The notes beneath the pieces are model-generated. The model saw nothing but the letters and a program-made list of their open reading frames with translations, did not search any database and had not been told where the DNA came from. Of a DNA stretch of 64,000 bases, positions 26,350-37,700 are shown one piece after another. Source of the DNA: Nocardia jiangxiensis NBRC 101359 (GTDB lineage Bacteria > Actinomycetota > Actinomycetes > Mycobacteriales > Mycobacteriaceae); NCBI RefSeq assembly GCF_000308615.1, contig NZ_BAGB01000027.1:62001-126000 (forward strand), read 5' to 3'. Position 1 is the first letter of the stretch. Each line of letters opens with the position of its first letter. The position numbers and the translations under genes were made by a program.

Positions 26350-26383
26350 GATGCCACAGGGGTGCGACAGGAATCGTGGCATC
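26350..26383. promoter_or_regulatory. Inverted repeat between YtxH-like gene and cutinase
   Basis: GATGCCAC (26350-26357) and GTGGCATC (26376-26383) are perfect 8-base arms 18 bases apart, within the 270-base divergent gap, about 134 bases before the cutinase start. A regulatory role is possible but unproven. Confidence 0.35.
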
Positions 26384-26516
26384 CCGCGGGCATCCGGATT
26401 TCGGTCGATTGTCCAGTCCTCGTAACGCCCGGCGCTTCCGTGACGACGTTCCGTATGGCACATGGTCCTCGGGGAGGCCTGTTCCTCCACTCGTCACTTC
26501 GGAATGGGGATCGGGC

Positions 26517-28271
26517 ATGTCGTCTCGTGAATTCTGGGCACGCAAACGTAAATTCGTTGTGCGCCATCGTATTACGGCGGCGGTCGCCGCGCCCGCGATA
26601 TTGGGCACCGCGGTCGCCGTCGCGGTCGCGGTACTGCCGGACGCCGGTCCGCGCACGACCGCGCCGCGGCTGATCGCGTCGGTCACCGACTGTCACGACA
26701 TGGTGACCATCTCGGTCGCCGGGCGCAACGACAGTCCGTCGGCGAGCACGACGAAACTGCTGGTCGGGGCGGACGGCAAGGAGTTGCCCGCCGCGCTGTC
26801 GGACGACTATCACAGCCAGTGGGTCGACCCGGTGGTCAACGCGCCGAACGGCAAGGTCGATCCGGGCTCGTACGCCGCGGTCTACATCGCCTATCCCGCG
26901 AACATGAACAGTTACGAGGACGCGGTGAACGCGGGCGTGGCGAATACCGAGAAGGTGATGGAGCAGATCAAACAGGCCTGTCCCGCAACGAAATTCGCGA
27001 TCGTCGGCTACAGCGAGGGCGCGGATGTGGTGCGCCGGGTGGCCACGCAGGTGGGGCATCAGGAGCCCGCGAAGGACGGCTCGTACGCCATCGTGGATCC
27101 GGCCAACGTGACCGGTGTGGTGATCCTCGCCGATTCGGGTCGATCCGCGGGTGACGGTCCGTTCCCCGGTGCGCAGAATCCCTACAGCAACCCCGATGGC
27201 TTCGATCAGAAGTATCAGAACGGCACCACGCCGATCTCCGGTCAGGGCGCGATGCCGGACAACAGCGGTGATTTCGGTTCGCTCGACGGCAAGGTCGCCT
27301 CGTTCTGCTCGGAGGGCGATCTGACGTGCGCGGCGCCACAGAACATCTCGCTGCTGCAATTGGCGGCCAATGTCGGGCGGCAGTTGAACGTGGACGCCCT
27401 GCAGGCCGACGGGCTCACCCCCGCGACCGGGCAGGACGTCGCGACGGTGCTGGCTCGCATCGGCTACAACGCCTTCGAGTACATCCGGTCCCAGCCGAAT
27501 TGGATGGCCAGCAAGGAAACTCTGCTCCAGGTGCTGCTGAAGGTGTCCGACCCGGAGTACAAGCCCGGACAGCAGCAGGCGGATCCCGCTCCGGCACAGT
27601 CGATCTCGACCGATCAGCTGGCCCCGCTGGCCTATCTGCCGCAGAAGGTGCTCAACGAGGTCGTCGGGCTGATCGTGACCAATCAGAACACGATTCCGGT
27701 GATCCTGAGCGATCCGTACCAGCTCACCCTCGGCCCGAACGGCACCGGGCACCACTTCGACTACTGGCGTGATTCGAGCACCGCCGACGGAAAGCCGTTG
27801 ACCTCCGCCGAATACGCCGCCGCCTGGCTCACCCACCTGGCCCAGCAGGCCCAGGCCGGAAAGCAGATCGACACCACCTCCAAGCCCACCTCCACCGACG
27901 TCGCCGCCGCCTACAAGGCCGCCGCCGAAACCCAGGCCGCCCCGACGACCACGGCGACCCCCGCGACGACGACAACTCCTACGACGACGACAACTCCTAC
28001 GACGACGACAACTCCTACGACGACGACAACTTCGGCCGTCCCGACGACGACAACGGCCCCGGCCACCACGACAACCGCGCCCACCACGACAACCACCGAG
28101 CCGAAGGCGACCACCGAGCCCAAGACAACCGAAGTCGCCCGAACCTCGGAAACTCCGGCGCCGACGACCACCACATCTCCCACCGAAACCCGAAGCGTGA
28201 CAACCACGCAGAAGGAAACCGCCACCCCCACAACCCGTCCGAAGGAACCGGCGACCGCGGGCGCGCACTGA
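26517..28271 (+). CDS. Secreted cutinase-family hydrolase with Thr-Pro tail
   Basis: A serine esterase/lipase of 584 residues. An N-terminal hydrophobic segment (ITAAVAAPAILGTAVAVAVAVL) acts as signal or anchor. The cutinase core has the nucleophile elbow GYSEGAD, paired cysteines (DCHD; QACPAT; FCSEGDLTCAA) and a His near HHFDYW. After residue 470 the protein is a low-complexity tail of Thr, Pro and Ala, about 115 residues, likely extended and glycosylated so that it spans the cell wall. Start ATG at 26517. Actinobacterial relatives act on polyesters, lipids or mycolate esters; substrate unknown. Confidence 0.9.
   Translation: MSSREFWARKRKFVVRHRITAAVAAPAILGTAVAVAVAVLPDAGPRTTAPRLIASVTDCHDMVTISVAGRNDSPSASTTKLLVGADGKELPAALSDDYHSQWVDPVVNAPNGKVDPGSYAAVYIAYPANMNSYEDAVNAGVANTEKVMEQIKQACPATKFAIVGYSEGADVVRRVATQVGHQEPAKDGSYAIVDPANVTGVVILADSGRSAGDGPFPGAQNPYSNPDGFDQKYQNGTTPISGQGAMPDNSGDFGSLDGKVASFCSEGDLTCAAPQNISLLQLAANVGRQLNVDALQADGLTPATGQDVATVLARIGYNAFEYIRSQPNWMASKETLLQVLLKVSDPEYKPGQQQADPAPAQSISTDQLAPLAYLPQKVLNEVVGLIVTNQNTIPVILSDPYQLTLGPNGTGHHFDYWRDSSTADGKPLTSAEYAAAWLTHLAQQAQAGKQIDTTSKPTSTDVAAAYKAAAETQAAPTTTATPATTTTPTTTTTPTTTTTPTTTTTSAVPTTTTAPATTTTAPTTTTTEPKATTEPKTTEVARTSETPAPTTTTSPTETRSVTTTQKETATPTTRPKEPATAGAH
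27965..28031 (+). repeat. 18-bp tandem repeat in the cutinase gene
   Basis: Three exact copies and a partial fourth of the unit GACGACGACAACTCCTAC, in frame, each encoding six residues of the Thr-Pro tail. Because the unit is a multiple of three, slippage would alter tail length without breaking the frame. Confidence 0.9.
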
Positions 28272-28529
28272 TAGCCACGCGAAACCCCTCCGAGGGCCCA
28301 CAGGGCAGTAATCCGCGTATGCGCCCCGTACTCGGACCGCTCAGGGCACGACGACCCGGTCGGTGGATTCGCTGCCACAGGAGAATCCGAAGCACGCGGT
28401 CGTCGGCGAGATTCGCTTCGAGAAGCTCGTTCGGTAATCCCGCCGGAGCATCGCGCACGCAGGATGCTGGAGACGTCTGCGACCCGGTCGGGCGGCGCCC
28501 GCGACGGTGGGGGCTAGGCTCGGGGACTT

Positions 28530-29081
28530 GTGGCACTCGGCGCAACTCTGTATACGTTCACGGTCCAACTGGCCGATGTGGATCGCGGGATCTACGACGA
28601 CTTCGAGTTGCGGGTGGCGCGGCATCCGTCGGAGACGGCGGAATTCATGGTGACGCGGGTGCTGGCGTACTGCCTCGAGTACGAGGAGGGGATCGCGTTC
28701 AGCGACGGTGGAGTGTCCTCGAGCGATGAGCCCGCGGTGCTGGTGCGTGATCTCAGCGGCCGGTCGATCGCGTGGATCGAGGTCGGCGCACCCGACGCCG
28801 ATCGGCTGCATCGCGGCAGCAAAGCGGCTGATCGGGTGGCGGTGTACACCCATCGCGATCCGGCCAAGCTGTTGACGGCGTTGTCCGGCAAGCGGATTCA
28901 CCGTGCGGCGCAGATTCCGGTGTACGGCGTCGAGCGGGCCGTGATCGATTCGGCCGTGGCCGCGCTCGACCGCCGCAACACCCTCGGCGTATCGGTCACC
29001 GAGCGGGTGCTCTATCTGGATCTCAACGGCGTCTCGCTGAGCACGCCGATCGCCGAATACCGGATCGAGAGTCCGGCCTGA
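28530..29081 (+). CDS. YaeQ family protein
   Basis: A 183-residue YaeQ protein with the typical restriction-endonuclease-like layout: ATLYTFTVQLADVDRGIYDDF at the start, then RHPSETAEFMVTRVLAYCLEY, WIEVGAPDADRLHRGSKAADRVAVY in the middle and a beta-rich end. The GTG at 28530 has GGGGA upstream. YaeQ fold relatives keep a PD-(D/E)xK-like core, but the cellular role is unclear. It converges on the flavin/F420 enzyme gene, and their stops are tied into one hairpin. Confidence 0.9.
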   Translation: MALGATLYTFTVQLADVDRGIYDDFELRVARHPSETAEFMVTRVLAYCLEYEEGIAFSDGGVSSSDEPAVLVRDLSGRSIAWIEVGAPDADRLHRGSKAADRVAVYTHRDPAKLLTALSGKRIHRAAQIPVYGVERAVIDSAVAALDRRNTLGVSVTERVLYLDLNGVSLSTPIAEYRIESPA

Positions 29082-29094
29082 CGCCTCAGGCGTC
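29080..29094. terminator. Compact hairpin spanning both convergent stop codons
   Basis: GACGCC (29080-29085) and GGCGTC (29089-29094) pair around the triplet that is the stop of the minus-strand gene; the first arm overlaps the YaeQ stop. It may act as a bidirectional terminator. Confidence 0.5.
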
Positions 29095-29547
29095 CTTCGG
29101 CGGCGGGAATCCGCCGGTGGCGACGGGGCCCCAGCGTTCGATGTGGATGCGGATCAACGATTTGTTCTGCTTGGCCATCGCCTCGCGGTACTCGTCCCAG
29201 TCGGGATGTTCGCCGGAGATGCAGCGGAAGTAGTCGACCAGCCCGTCCAGCGCCTCCGGCATGTCCAGTACCTCGGCGCGTCCGTCGACCTGGACGTACG
29301 CGTCGTTCCACTCGTCGGACAGTACGCAGATCGATACCCGGGAATCCCGCCGCGCGTTGACGGTCTTGGCGCGGCCCGGATAGGTCGACACCACGATGCG
29401 TCCCTCGGAATCGACGCCGCAGGTCACCGGTGACATCTGGGGGCTCCCGTCGGCGCGGGAGGTGATCAGTACGCCACGGTGCCGAGGCCGCAGGAACTCC
29501 AGCAGCGCGGTCAGTTCGACACGGTCGGCGGTAGCGATACGGGGCAT
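29086..29547 (-). CDS. PPOX-class F420/flavin-dependent oxidoreductase
   Basis: A 153-residue split-barrel protein of the pyridoxamine-5'-phosphate-oxidase-like superfamily: LLEFLRPRHRGVLITSRADGSPQMSPV, then RIVVSTYPGRAKTVNARRD and VQVDGRAEVLDMP. Mycobacterial relatives bind F420 or FMN and reduce small molecules. GAGGAG precedes the ATG at 29547 by 9 bases. It is divergent from the peptide synthetase gene, with 590 bases between starts. Confidence 0.88.
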   Translation of the reverse strand: MPRIATADRVELTALLEFLRPRHRGVLITSRADGSPQMSPVTCGVDSEGRIVVSTYPGRAKTVNARRDSRVSICVLSDEWNDAYVQVDGRAEVLDMPEALDGLVDYFRCISGEHPDWDEYREAMAKQNKSLIRIHIERWGPVATGGFPPPKDA

Positions 29548-30137
29548 AGGGTGATTCTCCTCGATGGTTCGAATCGGAACCTTCATCATGCCCCGGACGG
29601 GGGATCGGCATTCTGATCGGCCGGGATTCGCGGGTCGCGCCGGTCCGGTGGCTGCCGGTATGCGACGAAACCCTCTACGTCACAGTGAGGTTTAGACCTG
29701 AATGGTTTCACGCTGGTTTTCGTTCCCGCGATTCTCAGAGCGCATTTAGCTGCACCATAGCTGTTTTTGCCGTTCTAGGCGCAGGATGGCCGTTCATATA
29801 GCCATGCGACATCATGCAACGAGCGTCTCGGTTACATAGCAATTCTTTGGCCACATCCGAAAGGGAAGGGCGAACGACACCCTGCGTTTGTGACCTTGGT
29901 CCCTGGGGTTCTGGTCATGAATGGTCCGACGATGGAGGCATGACTGAACCGTCCGGGTTTCGGGGCTGTCGGCGTGAGTCGATGGAACGGGCGTCGACTG
30001 CGATGTGCCGTAGTACATGAGCGGGGAGATGTATCGCAGTTATCAAATTGCAAACATCTATCGCGTCGGCACGGGAATTGTTGCGGAAACATAACCCTCT
30101 CGTCGGTTGCGAAAATGGAAGATCAGTGGAGATCGAT
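29548..30137. other. Long leader/promoter region of the peptide synthetase gene
   Basis: About 590 bases without a supported gene, visibly poorer in G+C than its surroundings from about 29690 onward. It should carry the synthetase promoter. A near-palindrome TGAGGT-ttag-ACCTGA (29686-29701) is the clearest symmetric site; it only loosely resembles an iron-regulator box. Short frames at 29940-30020 (26 codons) and 30029-30094 (21 codons) have Shine-Dalgarno sites that are too close to be convincing. Confidence 0.5.
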
Positions 30138-33100
30138 ATGCCCCAGTCGAACAATGGCATCGCCGGGGGACGGCTGTCCCCTGATGTGCGTCCGCTGACC
30201 GCGGCGCAGCGGGGAATCTGGTTCGCCCAGCACCTCGCCGAGTCGTCACCGATATCCGTGGCCCAGTACGTCGAGATCGTCGGCGCGCTGGATGTCGACC
30301 TGCTCGCCGAGGCGTGCCGGACCGCCAGCCGCGAATTCGGGTCCGGCCACCTGCATCTGGTCGAGGTCGACGGCGAGCCACGCCAGTTCGTCGACGAGGA
30401 GCACGGCGCGCCGGTCACGGTCCTGGACCTGCGCGGGCACGCCGACCCGGTCACCACGGCGCGCCGGATGATGGTCGAAGAGTATTCCGCGCCACTGGAC
30501 TTGCTGCACGACGACCTCATGGTCAGCGTGATCTACCACGTAGGTGAGGACCATTTCCTCTGGTATCAACGCGCGCACCACATTGCGCTCGACGGATTCG
30601 CCGCGGTGACCATGCTGCACCGGATCACCGAGCTGTACAACGCGTGGATCGCCGGCGAGCAGGCCGCGCCGTCCGCCGCGCGAGATCTGGGCGAGGTCGT
30701 CGAACAGGATCTCGCATACCGGGATTCGACGCGTTTCGAGAACGACCGCGACTACTGGACCGAACATCTGGCCGCGGCGCCGCCGGTGGTGAGCCTGGCC
30801 GATCGCGTGGACAAGCCCACCATCCATCCGACCCTGATCAGCACGCCGTTGCCGGATCGCACCGCGCGCGCGCTGGACGAGGTCGTGCTCGAGCGGGGCA
30901 CGAGCGTGACTCCGGTCATCGTCGCGGCCTTCGCGTCCTACCTCGCCCGGATGACCGGAAGTGACGAGGTGCTGCTGAGCCTGCCCGTTTCGGGGCGGCA
31001 TTCCGCGGTACTGCGCCGTTCCGGCGGGATGGTGGCAAATGTGGTCCCGCTGCGCGTTCGCGTCGCCGGACGCACCGTCGACGAAGTGATCACCGGTACG
31101 CAGAGTGAATTGACCAGTGCCCTCCGGCGGCAGCGCTACCGGCAGGAAGACATTTTCCACGATATGGGTATTGCGCGTGACGAAGCGGCATCCTTCGGAC
31201 CGGCCGTGAATATCATGATGGTCGAGAACGAGGTTGTTCTGGGCAATACCACCGGCCGCCTCAATGTCCTCACATCGGGCCCTACCGCCGATCTTTTCAT
31301 CAATATCTATCCGGGTGCGGGACGGGACAGTACTCATATCGATTTCCAGGGCAATCCGAGCGCGTATACTCCGGCCGAACTCGCCGGCCACCACAAGCGG
31401 TTTCTCATGTTTCTGCAGGAGTTCCTCGCCGGGGGCGGTGAATATCGGGTCGACAAGCTCCCGCTGCTCGAAGGCGCGGAAAGGTCCGAACTGCTGCCCG
31501 TGCGGGGGCCCGGCGGGGTCGCTACCCGGTTGCTGCCGGACATTCTGACCGAGAGTGCACGTCGAAATAACCGTGCGCCCGCGATCACCTCGACCGGTCG
31601 ATCGATGACGTACGGCGAATTGGATGCGAAATCCTCCCAATTGGCCAGGCATCTGATCGCTCGGGGATGCGGGCCGGACACCGTCGTGGCGATCCTGCTG
31701 CGCCGCTCGGTCGAATCGGTCATGGCGACCTGGGCGGTCGCCAAATGCGGAGCGGCGTTCGTGCAGTTGTCGCCGGACTATCCGGCGAAGCGGATCGCGC
31801 ACATGGTCGCCGACAGCGGTGCGAACGTGGCGATCACCATCGACGCGCTCGCCGAGCGGCTCCCGGAGACGCCTCGACTGGTGAAACTCGACGACCAAGC
31901 GACCGTATTCGACTGCGACCAGGCCGCCGACGGCCCGATCTCCGACGATGACCGGATTCGGCCGCTGCGACTGTCCAATATCGCCTATCTGACCTACACC
32001 TCCGGCTCCACCGGACTGCCGAAGGGCGTGCAGGTCACCCACGCCGGTCTGGCGAACCTCATCGCGGACCGCGCCGCAACCTACGGCGTCGACACCACCT
32101 CCCGGGTGTCCTATGCGCTCTCGCCCAGCTTCGACGCCTCGCTGGAGCAGTTCCTGACCTGTTTCGCGAACGGGTCCACCTTGGTGGTCGTGCCGCCCGA
32201 CGTGACCGGCGGCGAGCCGCTCACGCAGTTGCTGGCCGACGAGCACGTGACCCACCTGACGCTGACGCCCACGATGTTGGCGACCGTGGACCCGAGTCAG
32301 GCCGCCGATCTGAAGGTTGTCGTGGTCGGTGGTGACGTGTGCGCACCGCATGTCATCGAGCGGTGGACCCGGTCGCTGTCGATGTACAACGAGTACGGGC
32401 CGACCGAGACGACCGTGACCGCCATCGGCGCCCTGCTGCGGGCCGACCGGTCCCACACCGTCGGCGGTCCCATCCGGGGCGTCTCGGCGATGGTCCTGGA
32501 CCGGACGCTGCAACCGGTGCCCAAGGGCACCTCGGGTGAGCTGTATCTGGCCGGGCCGGGACTGGCCCGGGGATACAGCCACCTGTTCGGGGAGACCGCC
32601 GCCCGGTTCGTCGCCGATCCGTACGGCCGCGTGGGCGAGCGGATGTATCGCACCGGTGATATCGCGCGCTGGAGCGGAGAAGGCTCGGAGATCGCGCTGG
32701 AACTGATGGGGCGCAGCGACTTTCAGGTCAAGATCCGGGGATACCGGATCGAGCCGGGGGAGATCGACGACACCCTCACCACCCATGAGGATGTGGATCT
32801 GTCCGTCACGGTGCCGGTACGCAACAACGTCGGCGCGACCGTGCTGGCGTCGTATGTGGTCCCGGTCGACGGCCGCCGCATCGATCCGCTCGACCTGCAG
32901 AGCTTCGCGCGCGAATCCCTTCCGCCGCATATGGTTCCGGCGGTGATCTGCCCGTTGGCGAGCCTGCCGACGAACGCATTCGGCAAACTCGACCGCAGGG
33001 CCCTGCCCGCGCCCGAATTCGGCGCCGCGCCGGTCGGCCGCGCACCGGCCACTGTCCGGGAGAAGCTGCTGGCGGAGCTGTTCGCCGAGGTGCTCGGCGT

Positions 33101-34700
33101 GCCGCGGGTCGGGGCGGACGACAGCTTCTTCGCTCTGGGCGGTGACAGCATTCTGTCGATCCGGCTGGTGGCGCGGGCCAAGTCCCTGGGCGTGGCCTTC
33201 TCCACTCAGGATGTGTTCGCGCACAAGACCGTTGCGGGCCTGGCGGCCATCGCGACCGAGGCGTCCGATACGCCGGAGCTGGCGGAGTTTCCCGGCCGCG
33301 GCGTGGGGGCGGTACCGCTGTCCCCGATCATGCGCGCCATGCTCGCCCGCGGACATTACGACCGGTTCGCGCAGGCCGCACTCGTGCAGCTGCCCGACGG
33401 GGTCGATCGATCGGGACTCGTGCGCGCACTGCGGGTACTGCTGGATCGCCACGACATGCTGCGCGCGGTGCTGCGCGGCGCGCAGTCGGTCGACGGGTTC
33501 GTCCAGGTACTCGACCGGGGTGCGGTCGACGCGGACGCCGCGCTCGCGCAGGTCCGGCTCGAACACCGTGACGACGCCGAGATCGACCGGCATCTGCAAC
33601 GGGCGGCCGATCGCCTGAACCCGGCCGAAGGTGTTCTCGTGCAGGCGGTCTGGATGCAGGACGACGACGATTCCCGGCCCGACCTGATGTGGCTGGTGAT
33701 CCATCACCTCGCGGTCGACGCGGTGTCCTGGCGCATCCTGCTGGCCGACCTCGCGCAGGCATGGTCGCAGGCCGACGACGACGGCGAATCGCATCTCGGC
33801 CCGGCCACCACGTCGTTCCGCCGGTGGGTGCACGGACTGGTCGAGCAGGCGCCGGCCCGGCGCTCGGCCGAGCTGGACATGTGGAAAGACGTTCTCGGAC
33901 AAGGCGATCGGCTACTCGGGTCGCGCGCGCTGGAGCCCAGTCGTGATGTCGGCGCATCGGCGGACCGGGTACATCAGCGGATCCCGGCGGAGATCGCCGA
34001 CGCCGTGCTCACCACCATTCCGCAACGTTTCCACTGCAACGCCAACGATCCGCTGCTGACGGCGTTGCTCCTGGCGCTGGGCGTGTGGCGACGTCGGCAC
34101 GGCAGAGCGGTCCCGGACGAATTGATCTCGCTCGAGGGACACGGCCGCGAGGAGCGAGCCGTGCCCGGCGCGGATCTCGCCGCGACGGTGGGCTGGTTCA
34201 CCACCCGCTACCCGCTCCGGATCGGACTCGCCGATATAGACCTCGACGACGCGCTCGCGGGCGGTGCGGCCGCGGGGCTGGCGTTGCAGCAGGTGAAGGA
34301 GCAACTGCGAGCGGTGCCGGACAACGGCATCGGCTTCGACATGCTGCGCTATCTGGATCCCCGGGGCAGCGCCGAACTCGCGGGCCTGCCCGAACCGCAG
34401 ATCAGCTTCAACTACCTCGGTCGGGTGGGCACCGCCGAACTCTCCGGGCCCTGGACGCCGACCACCGAATTCACCGCACTGACCGGGACGAGCGATCCGG
34501 CGATGACGTTGCCGGCGGTGCTGGATGTCAACGCGATCGCCGAGACGGGGCCCGACGGCCTGCATCTCGATGCGACCTGGGATTTCGCCTCGCGAATTCT
34601 GCGGGACGACGAGGTCGCCGAACTCGCCGGGCTGTGGACGAAGGCGCTGAACGGACTTGCCGAGCACGCGCGGTCCGATACCGCGCCGGTTTTCACGCCG
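30138..34700 (+). other. NRPS module 1: starter C, A1, T1, E
   Basis: C1 (about residues 10-445) has LTAAQRGIWFAQ and HHIALDG and resembles EntF-like first C domains that accept an acyl donor. A1 (465-955) has pocket residues D-A-E-T-V-G-E-V-T when aligned by eye to GrsA; acidic Glu at two positions suggests a basic substrate (Orn, Lys or Arg type), a tentative reading. T1 has LGGDS. The E domain (1055-1515) keeps HHLAVDAVSW and FNYLGRV, so residue 1 should become D. Confidence 0.8.
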
Positions 34701-37700
34701 TCGGACTTCCCGCTCGTCGAGGTGTCCCAGGACGATATCGACGGTTGGGTGCGCGAATACCCGTCGATGACCGACGTGTGGCCGCTGACGGCGTTGCAGT
34801 CCGGGCTGCTGTTCCACGCGGTCTACGCCGACGACGACGTCGACGGCTATATCGTGCAGGCGGCGCTGACGTTCACCGGTGCGGTGGACGGCGAGCGGAT
34901 GCAGCGGGCCGCGCAGCTGCTCGTCGACCGGCACGACAGTCTGCGGACCGCATTCGTCGAGAGTGCCGAGGGGCCACGTCAGATCGTCACGCGCGACGCC
35001 TCGGTCGAATGGCATGCCACGAGCGTCGCGGAGATCGCCGACGCCGGTGAGCGCGCCGAGGCGTTCGATCGCCTGGCGGCCGCGCAGGCCGCCGCGTTCG
35101 ATCCGGCCCGCCCGCCGCTGATGCGTTTCCACCTGGTGCGCACCGGAGCGGATGCGTATCGGCTGATCGTCACGAATCACCACCTGGTGCTGGACGGCTG
35201 GTCGATGCCCCTGCTGATCCAGGAACTGCTCGCGCTGTACGCATCGGATTGCGACACTGCCGAACTCGCGCCTCCGCGGTCGTATCGGGAGTATCTGCGC
35301 TGGCTGGGGGAGCGCGATCACGAGGCCACCGTGGCCGCGTGGCGGGACACGCTCGCCGGGATCGACAGCCCGACGCGGGTCACCACCGCTGCGGATCCGG
35401 CCGCGACCGTGCGCAACGGCGAGGTCACCCTGGATCTGGATGCCGCGACCAGCGCTGCGATCGCGGACCTGGGCCGCTCGCACGGCGTCACGGCCAATAC
35501 GTCGCTGCAGGTGGCGTGGGCGCTGTTGGTCGCGGCCCTGACCGGCCGGTCCGACGTGGTGTTCGGCAACACCGTCTCCCAGCGTCCGCCGGAGATCCCG
35601 GATGTGGAGCGCATGGTCGGGCTGCTGGTCAACACGCTGCCGGTGCGCGTGCGGCTCGATCCGGGCGAAACGGTCGCCGATCTGCTCGTCCGGGTGCAAT
35701 CCGAACAGGCCGCCATGGTGGAACATCGGCACATCGGCCTGGCGGAGCTGCAACGGGTCACCGGCATCGCGGATATGTTCGACACCGCGACGGTGCTCGA
35801 GTCCTACCCGGTCGACCAGGAACTGTTGACGCGCAACCTCGGTGACGCGGGTCTGCGTCTGATCGACATCGACGCCCACGACGCCACGCCGTATCCGCTG
35901 AGCCTGCAGGTGACCCCGCCGCGGTCGGCTCGGGCGGGCGATTCGGGCGACGGTGCGTCCGGGACCTACACGGTGGCACTGAAATTCGCCCTCGACCGGT
36001 TCGATCCGGACCGTGCGCGGGTGCTGCTCGAACGATTCGAGTCGCTGCTCACCCAGATCGTGACCGATCCGGCGCGGAAGGTGGCCGCGGTCACCTGCTC
36101 TGCGGATTCCGAACACGCGGAACTGATCTCGGTGCGCGGTGCCGAGCCGGTCGCCGAAACCGTACTGCGCGAGATCCTGTGGGGAACCGCACGGCGGTAT
36201 CCGGATGCGGTGGCCGTCCGATCCGGGACGACCGCTTGGACCTATGCGGAGCTCGCGCAGCGCGCGGAGGCCGTGGCACAGCTGCTGGCCGAGGGGGGTG
36301 CCGGTGCCGAATCAATTGTCGCAGTGGCAATTCCGCGTTCGGCCGAACTGATCGTCGCGATCTGGGCGGCGGCCAGGACCGGCGCCGCGTTCCTCCCGTT
36401 GGATCCCGACAACCCCACCGCGCGCACCGCGGAACTGCTGTCCGACACTCGAACCCGGATGGGCCTGACGACACGTGCTGTGGCACAGACACTTCCGGAC
36501 ACCGTCGAGTGGCTGGTGCTGGACGCCGAGGCCGAGCCGGTCCGTGCTTCCGGCACAGCTGTGCCCGCGGGCGACCTGTCGGCCGACAATGCCGCGTACG
36601 TGATCTACACGTCCGGATCGACCGGTAAGCCCAAGGCCGTGCATCTCGCTCATCGGGGTCTGGCCGATCTGGTCGCGGCGCAGGCCGAGGCGTTCGGCGT
36701 GGGTCTCGACGCGACGGTGCTGCAGGTCGCGTCGCCGGGATTCGATGCGTGTGTGTCGGAGTTGTTGCTGGCACACGGTAGTGGCGCAGGTCTGGTGGTC
36801 GCGCCGCCGGAGGTGTACGGCGGCGTCGATCTCGAGGAATTGATTCGGGCGCAACGGATTACCCATGCGATCATCACCCCGTCGGTGCTGAACACCATGG
36901 ATCCGTCCCGGATCCCGTCGCTGCGGACCCTCGCGGTCGTCGGCGAGGCGACCGGGCCGGACACCGTGAATCGGTGGGCCCCGGGGCGGCTGCTGATGAA
37001 TCACTACGGACCCACCGAGAGCACGATCTGGGCGACCGGTTCGGATGCCCTGCTGCCGGGTGATCAGGTGACCATCGGCGGTCCGATCCACGGCGTGCGC
37101 GCGCTGGTGCTGGACATGTGGCTGCGGCCGGTGCCGATGGGTGTCGTCGGCGAGCTCTACCTGGGTGGACCGGGTTTGGCGCGCGGGTATGTCGATCGAC
37201 CGGATGTGACCGCCTCGCGATTCGTCGCGGATCCGCGATCGGCCACCGGTGAGCGGATCTACCGCACGGGTGACTCGGTGCGGTGGGTGCGCGGTCGCAC
37301 CGGTCCGGCCCTGGAATACCTGGGTCGCTCCGATCAGCAGGTCAAGATTCACGGTCTGCGGATCGAACCCGGGGAGATCGACGCCCGTGTCGCCAATTAC
37401 CCGGATGTGGCGAGCGTCGCGACCGTCGTGGTGGAAGGACCTGCGGGAGAACCGATTCTGGTCTGCTATGTCGTCTCCGCGTCGGCTGCCGGGGTGGACG
37501 TACCGGCGCTGACCGATGAGCTCGCGCGCACGCTGCCCCGGTACATGAATCCCGCGGCGATCGTGCAACTCGATCGGATGCCGCGCACGCCGACCGGAAA
37601 GATCGACCGGAAAGCGTTGCAGCAGAGCGCCTTCGGTCCCGAGGCGATGGGTGGCAGGCTGCCGTCCACACCGCAGGAGCGCATCGTGGCGAAACTCTTC

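Noticed and set aside
27965..28031. Tandem repeat as a CRISPR array
   Set aside because: The units are contiguous, 18 bp, in frame and without spacers.
29686..29701. An IdeR/iron box before the synthetase
   Set aside because: The AGGT...ACCT symmetry is there, but the spacing and flanks fit the IdeR consensus poorly; kept only as a generic near-palindrome.
29940..30094. Two short upstream frames (26 and 21 codons) before the synthetase
   Set aside because: Their Shine-Dalgarno-like GGAGG and GGGGAG lie 0-1 base from the ATG, and the peptides show no attenuator-like codon runs.
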